This document shows, piece after piece, positions 16,089 to 23,158 of a stretch of 23,158 bases of DNA (the first letter of the stretch is position 1; every line of letters begins with the position of its first letter). The translations under genes were made by a program, and so were the position numbers. Source of the stretch: Flavobacteriaceae bacterium UBA2765 (lineage in GTDB: Bacteria; Bacteroidota; Bacteroidia; Flavobacteriales; Flavobacteriaceae). Below the pieces are notes generated by a model. The model was not told where the DNA came from and searched no databases. It was given only the letters and a program-made list of their open reading frames with translations. Location of the stretch: contig DEIV01000127.1 of NCBI GenBank assembly GCA_002352665.1, positions 14,990-38,147 of the forward strand, read 5' to 3'.

Positions 16089-17702
16089 ATGAATACAGTA
16101 GATAAAAAATATATACTTATTCTTTTAGCTGTTTGCTTGGCGATTTTCTTTTCTCATTTAGGCCTCATTTACGTTAATATTATGGAAGCACGTAATTTTA
16201 TTACGGCCAGAGAAATGTTACAGTATAATAACTGGCTTCATACCACAATGAATTTAGAACCTCGTTATGAAAAACCCCCATTGCCAACTTGGTTAACAGC
16301 TATTTCAGCTTCTGTTTTTGGAATAAAAAATCTATTCGGATTGAGGTTACCTGCAGCGTTATCGGTAACTTTTTTAATTTTTACTTCCTATTTTTTCTCA
16401 ATAAAATTACTCAACAATAAAAAACAAGCTTTTAAAAATGCTCTAATTTTAGCCACTTCATTTTATATTATTTTTTCCGGCAGAAATGGTCAATGGGATA
16501 TTTTTGCCCATGCTTTTATGTTGTTTGCCATCTATATGTTATATCTTTTATTTGAATCAGAAAAAATTAATTGGAAAAATTATTTATTAGCCGGTTTATT
16601 TTTAGGGTTCTCTTTTATGAGTAAAGAACCTGTCTCATTCTTTGCTTTATTATTACCATTCCTAATGGCCTATGGAATGGTATTTAGGTATAAAAATTTC
16701 AAGAAAAAGTGGTTACCTTTAGTTATTTCTATGCTAATATTTTTAATGATTGGCTTGTCTTGGGGTCTTTATATATATTTTACTGATAGCTCCTCTGCCA
16801 AAGATATTGCTAATAAAGAAACACTGGCTTGGTCTAATAGAAATGTGAGATCATGGTATTATTATTGGAGCTTTTTCACTCAATCAGGTTTATGGATCTT
16901 CTTTTCATTTATAGCATTGCTATACCCATTTATGATTAAAAGGGTTGATAATAAACCAGTGTACAAATTTACATTCTTATGGACAATTATTGCCGTAATT
17001 TTATTGTCTTTAATTCCTGAAAAAAAGTCCAGATACTTATTACCTGTGCTGATTCCTTTGGCATTAAATACAGGATTTTATATTCATTACCTTTCTAAAA
17101 ACAGCAAAAAGTTACTAAAATTGGACACGTATATTGCTAATTTCGGATTTGGGTTGATTGGTCTTGTATGTATCGCTTTTCCCTTTGCTGGATATTTCTA
17201 TATTGGAGATAAGCTCAATATTTTTTGGATACCTTATTTACTAACAGCCATCGTTTTATTTAGTATTGGTTTATACGTTTTCAAAAATCTCTATTATAAA
17301 AAAATAGAAAGTACTTTTTATGCTTCAATTTTAATGATCTGTGCTATCTTATTATTAGGATTCCCTCTAGCTAAAATAGTATTTGATAATCCTAATTTTA
17401 ACAATATCACCAATTTACGAGCTATAGATTCAGCCAAAGATCTTTCTTTATATAGTTACCATGGCCTTTCTCCTGAACTTATTTGGGAGTTAGGTGAACC
17501 TGTTATCAAAATAAATGATATAGAAAAACTTCCTAAAAATGATACTTTTGGCATATTAATCACCAACGATATTCCTATTGAATTAGATCAAAATTATGAT
17601 TTACAGCCCATAGATACTTTTGATATCAATTATATCAGTCCTTCAAAAAAAGGATACAAAAAACGACTAACCAGCAAATTTTATTTAGCTACTAAAAAAT
17701 AG
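16089..17702 (+). CDS. ArnT/GT39-like polyprenyl-phosphate-sugar membrane glycosyltransferase
   Basis: The 537-residue integral membrane protein has roughly 11-13 hydrophobic segments. The first outside loop carries the family pattern VNIMEARNFITAREMLQYNN followed by YEKPPLPTWLTAIS; the acidic residue before AR and the KPPL-W block are the catalytic and lipid-sugar-binding signature of GT-C enzymes such as ArnT and PMT. Further support comes from FGLRLPAALSV, MSKEPVSF and PEKKSRYLLPVLIPLAL. Enzymes of this type move a sugar from an undecaprenyl-phosphate carrier to lipid A, protein or another acceptor on the periplasmic side; donor and acceptor here are unknown. It is followed by a structured region and a tRNA gene. 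Confidence 0.88.
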   Translation: MNTVDKKYILILLAVCLAIFFSHLGLIYVNIMEARNFITAREMLQYNNWLHTTMNLEPRYEKPPLPTWLTAISASVFGIKNLFGLRLPAALSVTFLIFTSYFFSIKLLNNKKQAFKNALILATSFYIIFSGRNGQWDIFAHAFMLFAIYMLYLLFESEKINWKNYLLAGLFLGFSFMSKEPVSFFALLLPFLMAYGMVFRYKNFKKKWLPLVISMLIFLMIGLSWGLYIYFTDSSSAKDIANKETLAWSNRNVRSWYYYWSFFTQSGLWIFFSFIALLYPFMIKRVDNKPVYKFTFLWTIIAVILLSLIPEKKSRYLLPVLIPLALNTGFYIHYLSKNSKKLLKLDTYIANFGFGLIGLVCIAFPFAGYFYIGDKLNIFWIPYLLTAIVLFSIGLYVFKNLYYKKIESTFYASILMICAILLLGFPLAKIVFDNPNFNNITNLRAIDSAKDLSLYSYHGLSPELIWELGEPVIKINDIEKLPKNDTFGILITNDIPIELDQNYDLQPIDTFDINYISPSKKGYKKRLTSKFYLATKK

Positions 17703-17737
17703 ATGCTCAAGTCTAATTACAAACCATATTTTTTAAT

Positions 17738-17848
17738 TAAATTTGCAAACCAAAATACAAATTGTATTTTACCTCAACCAAAGCCAAAAAAGTGGTTTTG
17801 ACTTCTCTAAAAGAGAGGTAAATTAGAAACCTTGATCCTTTATCAAGG
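17738..17848 (+). promoter_or_regulatory. Structured region upstream of tRNA-Cys, with a -7 element
   Basis: TAAATTTG at 17738-17745 matches TAnnTTTG. Downstream come a palindrome AAATACAA-A-TTGTATTT (17753-17769), a longer pairing TTTACCTC (17768-17775) with GAGGTAAA (17815-17822), a CTCT/AGAG hairpin inside it, and a 7-bp hairpin CCTTGAT/ATCAAGG (17830-17848). Part may end the upstream glycosyltransferase transcript and part may be tRNA leader. A second weaker promoter, TTG (17832-17834) with TAATTTTT (17851-17858), lies closer to the tRNA. Confidence 0.35.
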
Positions 17849-17865
17849 AGTAATTTTTATACAAT

Positions 17866-17936
17866 GGCGTCGTGGCCGAGTGGCTAGGCTGGGCTCTGCA
17901 AAAGCTCCTACAGCGGTTCGAATCCGCTCGACGCCT
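17866..17936 (+). tRNA. tRNA-Cys (GCA)
   Basis: The 71-base cloverleaf folds fully: acceptor GGCGTCG/CGACGCC, 3-bp D stem GCC/GGC, anticodon stem GGGCT/AGCTC with loop CTGCAAA and anticodon GCA at 17898-17900, 4-base variable loop, and T arm AGCGG-TTCGAAT-CCGCT. The discriminator base is T (U73), the known identity base for cysteine tRNA. The CCA end is not encoded. It is followed directly by its own terminator. Confidence 0.96.
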
Positions 17937-17939
17937 CTT

Positions 17940-17979
17940 AAAAACCTCTCTTTATTATCGTAGAGGTTTTTGCTTTTAT
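17940..17979 (+). terminator. Rho-independent terminator of tRNA-Cys
   Basis: AAAAACCTCT (17940-17949) pairs with AGAGGTTTTT (17962-17971) around a 12-base loop and is followed by a T-rich run. It begins three bases after the tRNA discriminator base. Confidence 0.85.
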
Positions 17980-18019
17980 TTCCTTAATAATTTGCATCTT
18001 TGCTCAAGATTTTTAACAA

Positions 18020-18880
18020 ATGAAAATTTATCCAATAGAAACAGGAAATTTTAAATTAGATGGAGGAGCTATGTTTGGTGTTGTGCCCAAAGTTTTGTGG
18101 CAAAAAACCAATCCTGCAGACAGTAACAATTTGATTGAAATGGGTATGCGTTGCCTATTGATTGAAGATGGAAATCGATTAATTTTAATTGACAATGGTT
18201 TAGGAAATAAACAATCTGATAAATTTTTTGGTTATTACCGTTTATATGGAAACGCTACACTTGATTCTTCACTGTCTAGCTTAGGTTTTCATAAAGATGA
18301 TATTACCGATGTGTTTTTAACACATTTACATTTTGACCATTGTGGGGGTAGCATCCAGTTTAATAAAAATAAAACCGGTTATGAACCAGCCTTTAAAAAT
18401 GCAAAATTTTGGACTAATAAAGACCATTGGCATTGGGCAACAATACCAAATGAAAGGGAAAAAGCATCCTTCTTAAAAGAAAATATAAATCCCATTCAAG
18501 AAAGTGGTCAATTAAATTTTATTGACCTTAACAACACAAATTATATAACAAACTCTGAATTAGGTTTTGATATTTATTGTGCTGATGGTCATACAGAAAA
18601 ACAAATGATACCTCACATAAATTACAAAGGTCAAACCTTAGTTTTTATGGCTGACCTATTACCGACAGCAGGGCATGTTCCTTTACCATATATTATGGGA
18701 TATGATACTAGACCTCTTTTGACTTTAGATGAAAAAAAAGCTTTTTTAAAAACTGCTGCAGATAAAAAATTTATGCTATTTTTGGAGCATGATGCTCATC
18801 ACGAAATATGTACTGTAAAACATACTGATAAAGGAGTGAGATTAGATAAAACATATACATTTAACGAAATTTTTAATTAA
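18020..18880 (+). CDS. MBL-fold metallo-hydrolase
   Basis: The 286-residue cytosolic protein has a complete metallo-beta-lactamase-fold dimetal site: His102-x-His104-x-Asp106-His107 in THLHFDHCGG, His191 in ADGHTEKQM, Asp212 in FMADLLPTAGH and His257 in FLEHDAHHE. No signal peptide is present. The N-terminal layout (GGAMFGVVPKVLW, LLIEDGNRLILIDNGLGNK) is that of the lactonase/quorum-quenching-like branch of the superfamily, but the substrate cannot be read from the sequence. The gap between the tRNA terminator and this start is about 40 bases, so its promoter must be there; the best match, CATCTTTG, is imperfect. An S8 protease gene begins 10 bases after its stop, so the two are probably one transcript. 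Confidence 0.92.
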   Translation: MKIYPIETGNFKLDGGAMFGVVPKVLWQKTNPADSNNLIEMGMRCLLIEDGNRLILIDNGLGNKQSDKFFGYYRLYGNATLDSSLSSLGFHKDDITDVFLTHLHFDHCGGSIQFNKNKTGYEPAFKNAKFWTNKDHWHWATIPNEREKASFLKENINPIQESGQLNFIDLNNTNYITNSELGFDIYCADGHTEKQMIPHINYKGQTLVFMADLLPTAGHVPLPYIMGYDTRPLLTLDEKKAFLKTAADKKFMLFLEHDAHHEICTVKHTDKGVRLDKTYTFNEIFN

Positions 18881-18890
18881 TTTAATAAAC

Positions 18891-20579
18891 ATGCGAATTT
18901 TAAAACCAATTTCTGTAGTCTTAATGGCTACTTTGACACTAGCGAGTTGTGGTACTACCAAAACAGCTACTACTACGACTAATGTAGTACATGAAATATC
19001 TATCATTACCGCAACTGATAGTATAAGTCCTAAAATGGGAGAAATGACTAAAGCTGAAGTTCAAGCTTGGCCACATATGGATGTTTTTACCGACTCCGTT
19101 CCAGGTATGAGTTTAGAAAAAGCCTATAGTTTTGTAAAAAATAAACAAGGAACAACAGTAATTGTTGGTGTAATAGATTCCGGTATAGATATAGAACATG
19201 AAGATCTAAAAGATGTGGTTTGGGTTAATGAAGATGAAATTATAGGCAATGGAATAGATGACGATAATAATGGTTATGTTGATGATATAAATGGATGGAA
19301 CTTCTTAGGTGGAAAAAAAGGACAAGCCAACCCTGAACAATTAGAATTGACAAGAATAGTAAAAAAATGGATGCCACGTTTTGAGGGTAAATCAGCTGAT
19401 TCTATTGCTGATGCTGACAAAGCGGACTTTGAATTATTTACTGAATTAAAAAATACCATTGATAAAAAGAATAAAAGTGCAGCCGCTCAAGTAGCTCAAT
19501 ACACCACTATTAAAGAAATGGTTTTAAAAGTAAATGATACTATTGTAAAGGTGTTAGATGGTAAAGATATGAACGTTGACAATATCAATACCATAAAGTT
19601 TGAAGACCCATTGCTAGAACAAGGTAAATTTACAATCATGCAGATTATAGGAGCCGGAGAATCTATTAATGGTGCTTATGAGCAATTAGATGGTGTAATA
19701 AGTCATTATAACAATCAGCTTAACTCTCAATATAAAATTGATTTTGATGGAAGATTAGCAGGAGACAACCCAGAAGACATTAAGGATACCGGATATGGTA
19801 ATGCTTTTGTAATAGGTTCTAAAGATGACGAGATACATGGTACACATGTTTCAGGTATTATTGCAGCCGAACGTAATAATGGTGTTGGTATGAATGGTGT
19901 GGCTCATAATGTAAAAATTATGTCAATTAGAGCGGTACCAGATGGTGATGAATATGATAAAGATGTTGCTTTAGCTATTAGGTATGCAGCCGATAATGGT
20001 GCAAAAGTTGTCAATATGAGTTTTGGTAAAGGCTATTCTCCTAATGCTGAATGGGTGTTTGACGCCATTAAATATGCAGCGAAAAAAGATGTTTTATTAG
20101 TACATGCGGCGGGTAATGATAGTAGTGATATTGATACTGCTGAAAATTTCCCTAATGATTCTAAAGATAAAATTACAGAACTTGCAGATAATGTAATAAC
20201 CGTAGGGGCTATGACACGTTTTTTTGATGATAAATTAGTAGCTTCTTTTTCAAATTATGGTAAAAAGAATGTAGATGTATTTGCACCAGGTTTAGAAATT
20301 TATTCTACTTTCCCTAAAAATGAATATAAATCTATTCAAGGTACTTCAATGGCATCTCCAGAAGTTGCAGGTGTAGCGGCTTTGGTACGTTCTTATTATC
20401 CAAAATTAACCGCAAGTCAGGTAAAACATATTATAATGAATTCAGGTATTGAATACCATAAAGAAGTTATAAAACCAGGCTCAAAAGATGAAAAAATTAG
20501 TTTTGATTCACTTTCTGTTTCAGGTAGAGTTTTAAATGCATATAATGCTTTACTAATGGCAGATAAAATGTCTAAGTAA
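18891..20579 (+). CDS. S8 (subtilase) family serine protease, lipoprotein
   Basis: The 562-residue protease begins with a lipoprotein signal (LTLASC, acylated Cys20), so it is probably anchored in the outer or inner membrane facing the periplasm or outside. The catalytic triad is complete: Asp96 in VIDSGIDIEHEDL, His316 in EIHGTHVSG and Ser486 in GTSMASPEVAG; the oxyanion Asn is in HAAGNDSS. An acidic run GNGIDDDNNGYVDDINGWNF after the Asp motif looks calcium-binding. The Asp-His distance of 220 residues is far above the 30-40 of subtilisin because of a largely helical insert at about 145-300. No type IX sorting domain is seen at the C-terminus. It lies 10 bases after the MBL-hydrolase gene and ends at a strong terminator. 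Confidence 0.94.
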   Translation: MRILKPISVVLMATLTLASCGTTKTATTTTNVVHEISIITATDSISPKMGEMTKAEVQAWPHMDVFTDSVPGMSLEKAYSFVKNKQGTTVIVGVIDSGIDIEHEDLKDVVWVNEDEIIGNGIDDDNNGYVDDINGWNFLGGKKGQANPEQLELTRIVKKWMPRFEGKSADSIADADKADFELFTELKNTIDKKNKSAAAQVAQYTTIKEMVLKVNDTIVKVLDGKDMNVDNINTIKFEDPLLEQGKFTIMQIIGAGESINGAYEQLDGVISHYNNQLNSQYKIDFDGRLAGDNPEDIKDTGYGNAFVIGSKDDEIHGTHVSGIIAAERNNGVGMNGVAHNVKIMSIRAVPDGDEYDKDVALAIRYAADNGAKVVNMSFGKGYSPNAEWVFDAIKYAAKKDVLLVHAAGNDSSDIDTAENFPNDSKDKITELADNVITVGAMTRFFDDKLVASFSNYGKKNVDVFAPGLEIYSTFPKNEYKSIQGTSMASPEVAGVAALVRSYYPKLTASQVKHIIMNSGIEYHKEVIKPGSKDEKISFDSLSVSGRVLNAYNALLMADKMSK

Positions 20580-20620
20580 ACCTATCCCTACCCCGCGACC
20601 CAAAGGGAAAGGAATATAAA

Positions 20621-20677
20621 AAGACCGAAGTTAAAAGTTTGAAAATTTCAGGCTTTAACTTCGGTCTTCTTTTTTTT
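20621..20677 (+). terminator. Rho-independent terminator after the S8 protease gene
   Basis: AAGACCGAAGTTAAA (20621-20635) pairs perfectly with TTTAACTTCGGTCTT (20654-20668) around an 18-base loop, followed by C and eight T's. Confidence 0.9.
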
Positions 20678-20704
20678 GGTATCAAACTTGATATCCTTAA
20701 CTTG
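20675..20704 (+). promoter_or_regulatory. Candidate promoter of the M1 peptidase gene
   Basis: TTTG (20675-20678) lies 19 bases before TAACTTG (20698-20704), one T short of the TAnnTTTG consensus. A 6-2-6 palindrome, TATCAA-AC-TTGATA (20680-20693), sits between the two elements and could be an operator. The ATG is at 20730. Confidence 0.35.
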
Positions 20705-20729
20705 CCAACTTAAAAAATTACATTATAAA

Positions 20730-22580
20730 ATGAAAAATATTACACTCTTAATTAGCTTTTTTCTATCCCTACCTATATTAGCTCAAAATACCAGTTACTG
20801 GCAGCAGCATGTTGATTATACTATGAATATCGATATGAATGTTGAAAATTATCAGTACGATGGCACACAACAATTAGTCTATACTAATAATTCTCCAGAT
20901 ACTTTAGATGTCGTTTTTTATCATTTATTCTATAACGCTTTTCAGCCGGGAAGTGAAATGGACATTAGACTTCAAAACATAGTTGATCCTGATGGAAGAA
21001 TGGTCAATAATTTGGGTACTAAAGAAGCACCTATTTATGAGAGTAGAATTGCAAAACTACAAGCTGATGAAATTGGTTTTATAAAAGTAAATTCATTGCA
21101 GCAAGACGGAAATGATGTTACACATCAAACTATAGGCACTATCTTAAAAGTAACATTAAACAAACCTATTTTGCCCGGTGAAAAAACAGTTTTAAATATG
21201 TCTTTTAAAGGACAAGTGCCTGTACAAATAAGACGATCAGGAAGAAATAATGAAGAAGGCATTGCTTTATCTATGACACAATGGTATCCAAAACTAGCTG
21301 AATATGATTTTGAAGGATGGCATGCCAATCAATATATAGCTAGAGAATTTCACGGTGTTTGGGGCAATTTTGATGTAAAAATTACTATAGATAAAAAATA
21401 CACTATTGGAGGCACAGGTTATTTGCAAAATCCTGATGAAATTGGACATGGCTATGAAACGGAAAAAGCCGGACAGACCACAAAGAAGGTAAAAAAACAA
21501 AAAGGTAAAAAATTAACTTGGCATTTTATTGCACCTAAAGTTCATGATTTTACTTGGGCTGCTGATCCTGATTATGTTCATGATAAACTTGAAGCAGAAA
21601 ATGGTGTTGTATTGCACTTTTTTTATAAAAACAAATCCGAAATAAAGGAAAACTGGAAAAAATTACAGCCGAAAACGGCCGAGTTACTTTCTTTTTATAA
21701 TAAGCATATAGGTCAGTACCCTTACCAACAATATTCAGTAATTCAAGGTGGTGATGGTGGTATGGAATATGCTATGTGTACACTTATTAATGGTGAGGGT
21801 AATTTTGGAAGTCTGGTAGGTGTTACTGCTCATGAATTTGCACATACATGGTTTCAATTTTTATTAGCAACTAATGAATCGAAACACGAATGGATGGACG
21901 AAGGGTTTACTACTTATATCTCTAACTTAGCCATGAACCAAATTTTGAATCAAAACAAAGTAAATCCCAACAAAAAATCCTATCATGGCTATACCTATTT
22001 AGCAAACTCAGGTGTTGAAGAACCTCAAACTACTTATGCTGACCGATATCAATTTAACTTTGCTTATGGCACCTCAGCCTATAGTAAAGGAGCCGTGTTT
22101 TTATCGCAATTGGGTTATATTATTGGCAAAAGTAATGTAGAGAAAACACTTAAAAAATACTTTGAAGATTTCAAGTTTAAGCATCCTACACCGAATGATA
22201 TTAAACGTACTGCGGAAAAGGTTTCTGGTATTCAATTAGATTGGTATTTAAATGAATGGACGCAAACAACTAATACCATTGATTATGCAGTTGATAGCGT
22301 AAACACTAAACAAATAACCTTAAAAAGGATTGGAAAAATGCCAATGCCTATTGATTTAAATATTACTTATATAGATGGAAGTAATGAAAGCTTTTATATT
22401 CCTTTGCGGATGATGCTAGGTACAAAACCGACAACAGCAACTTTAATAAATGACTGGTCATGGACCAATCCAAATTATACATTTACTACTAAAAAAGTCA
22501 TTCAATCGGTTCAGATTGACCCTTTAGAGATCATGGCAGATGTTGATAGAAGTAATAATACCTATGACATTGAAAAGTAA
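20730..22580 (+). CDS. M1 family metallopeptidase, exported
   Basis: The 616-residue zinc aminopeptidase-like protein starts with a signal peptide (cut near ILA|QN, residue 18). The zinc site is complete: His368-Glu369-x-x-His372 in HEFAHTW and Glu391 in WMDEGFTTYI, exactly the HExxH-x18-E spacing of M1 gluzincins. The substrate-binding block GGDGGMEYAMCTL stands in for the usual GAMEN. The N-terminal part is a beta-sandwich (VDYTMNIDMNVENYQYDG, LPGEKTVLNMSFKGQVP). It is expected to cleave peptides in the periplasm or outside the cell. The ATG at 20730 is chosen over an in-frame TTG at 20676, because that codon lies in the preceding terminator T-run and only the ATG puts the signal peptide at the N-terminus. 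Confidence 0.93.
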   Translation: MKNITLLISFFLSLPILAQNTSYWQQHVDYTMNIDMNVENYQYDGTQQLVYTNNSPDTLDVVFYHLFYNAFQPGSEMDIRLQNIVDPDGRMVNNLGTKEAPIYESRIAKLQADEIGFIKVNSLQQDGNDVTHQTIGTILKVTLNKPILPGEKTVLNMSFKGQVPVQIRRSGRNNEEGIALSMTQWYPKLAEYDFEGWHANQYIAREFHGVWGNFDVKITIDKKYTIGGTGYLQNPDEIGHGYETEKAGQTTKKVKKQKGKKLTWHFIAPKVHDFTWAADPDYVHDKLEAENGVVLHFFYKNKSEIKENWKKLQPKTAELLSFYNKHIGQYPYQQYSVIQGGDGGMEYAMCTLINGEGNFGSLVGVTAHEFAHTWFQFLLATNESKHEWMDEGFTTYISNLAMNQILNQNKVNPNKKSYHGYTYLANSGVEEPQTTYADRYQFNFAYGTSAYSKGAVFLSQLGYIIGKSNVEKTLKKYFEDFKFKHPTPNDIKRTAEKVSGIQLDWYLNEWTQTTNTIDYAVDSVNTKQITLKRIGKMPMPIDLNITYIDGSNESFYIPLRMMLGTKPTTATLINDWSWTNPNYTFTTKKVIQSVQIDPLEIMADVDRSNNTYDIEK

Positions 22581-22598
22581 AATACCCATATAGATAAC

Positions 22599-22626
22599 AA
22601 AAAATCCGCCTTTGGGCGGATTTTTT
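22599..22626. terminator. Bidirectional rho-independent terminator
   Basis: AAAAAATCCGCC (22599-22610) pairs with GGCGGATTTTTT (22615-22626) around loop TTTG. A's on the left and T's on the right allow use by both the M1 peptidase gene and the convergent IF-2 gene. Confidence 0.92.
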
Positions 22627-22648
22627 ATTTTCAATAAATATGATATTT

Positions 22649-23158
22649 TTATTTCAATTTCTTTTTAACCGCTACTTCTTGATAAGCCTCAATAACATCT
22701 AATTCTCTAATATCATTATAGTTTTTGATTTGAATACCACAATCATAACCTTTGGCTACTTCTTTTGCATCATCTTTAAAACGTTTTAAAGAGGCTAATT
22801 CACCATCAAAAACAACAACTCCTTCTCTAATAATTCTAATTTTAGAATTTCTAAATATTTTCCCATCAGTAACCATACAACCTGCAATGGTTCCTACTTT
22901 AGAAATTTTATAGGTTTCTCTAATTTCTGCATTACCTGTAACTTCTTCAATCATATCTGGAGAAAGCATACCTTCCATAGCATCTTTAATTTCATCTATT
23001 ACTTTATAAATAATAGAATAATTTCTAATGTCTATCTCCTCTTTTTCCGCTAAAGAACGTGCATTAGCAGATGGTCTAACATTAAACCCGATAACAATAG
23101 CATCAGATGCTGACGCTAACAAGACATCAGATTCTGTAATTGCACCTACACCTTTATG
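22649..23158 (-). CDS. infB: Translation initiation factor IF-2, C-terminal part (5' end beyond window)
   Basis: IF-2 is the GTPase that brings initiator tRNA to the 30S subunit. The frame is open to the last base of the window, giving 169 C-terminal residues. The visible part begins in the highly conserved HKGVGAITESDVLLASASDA, followed by IGFNVRPSANARSLAEKEEI and IRNYSIIYKVIDEIKDAMEG (linker and C1/C2 domains). It ends in the C2 beta-barrel that contacts fMet-tRNA, with GTIAGCMVTDGKIFRN and LKRFKDDAKEVAKGYDCGIQ. The TTG at 23122 is not a start, because conserved IF-2 sequence continues upstream of it. The gene ends next to a bidirectional terminator. Confidence 0.97.
   Translation of the reverse strand, partial: HKGVGAITESDVLLASASDAIVIGFNVRPSANARSLAEKEEIDIRNYSIIYKVIDEIKDAMEGMLSPDMIEEVTGNAEIRETYKISKVGTIAGCMVTDGKIFRNSKIRIIREGVVVFDGELASLKRFKDDAKEVAKGYDCGIQIKNYNDIRELDVIEAYQEVAVKKKLK

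Noticed and set aside
17872..18054. A 60-codon open frame across tRNA-Cys and its terminator
   Set aside because: It overlaps a complete tRNA cloverleaf and a hairpin terminator, so it is not a protein gene.
20676..20729. An 18-residue extension of the M1 peptidase from an in-frame TTG
   Set aside because: The TTG is in the T-run of the preceding terminator, and the extension would bury the signal peptide.
1..23158. CRISPR array, prophage, IS element or integrated island
   Set aside because: No regularly spaced repeats, transposase, integrase or phage genes were seen. The single tRNA gene shows no adjacent integrase or repeated tRNA 3' end.

Overview
The window looks like a chromosomal segment from a member of the Bacteroidetes, most likely the Flavobacteriaceae. 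It is strongly AT-rich and has several TAnnTTTG-type -7 promoter elements of that phylum. The gene families also fit: a TPR-hybrid histidine kinase with an AraC output domain, a one-piece PlsC/OlsB-type lipid acyltransferase, an S8 lipoprotein protease, and compact monofunctional aspartokinases. No phage, IS element, CRISPR array or rRNA was seen. Most of it reads as housekeeping and metabolic DNA.

Left part (1-5236): the 3' part of a molybdopterin oxidoreductase gene on the + strand converges, sharing a TTAA stop, with a 939-residue TPR/histidine kinase/receiver/AraC one-protein regulator on the - strand. A 469-base non-coding stretch follows. It holds a likely promoter for the regulator and, on the + strand, a -7-like element and a terminator-like hairpin that could bound a small RNA.

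Amino-acid and lipid block (5237-13733): a stand-alone ACT-domain protein is divergent from a monofunctional aspartokinase. Then come gpsA (-) and a TM2 protein with a charged amphipathic repeat (+), the latter ending at a long bidirectional terminator. A - strand operon follows, read as SSAT-like acetyltransferase, second aspartokinase, bifunctional ornithine/glycine-lipid acyltransferase. Its promoter region is shared with the divergent class 1 fructose-bisphosphatase gene fbp.

Right part (13762-23158): a membrane-anchored FMN glutamate-synthase-like protein (-); folB plus an ArnT/GT39-like membrane glycosyltransferase (+); a tRNA-Cys with a structured upstream region and its own terminator; an MBL-fold hydrolase gene 10 bases ahead of an S8 lipoprotein protease gene (+); an exported M1 metallopeptidase (+); and the C-terminal part of translation initiation factor IF-2 (-), cut by the window edge.

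I see no clear new multi-gene system. The best leads are the ACT-only protein next to an aspartokinase, the HX5D variant of the acyltransferase motif, the molybdoenzyme with no Cys/Sec at its expected metal-ligand position, the candidate small RNA at about 4.9-5.07 kb, and the large insertion in the S8 protease.
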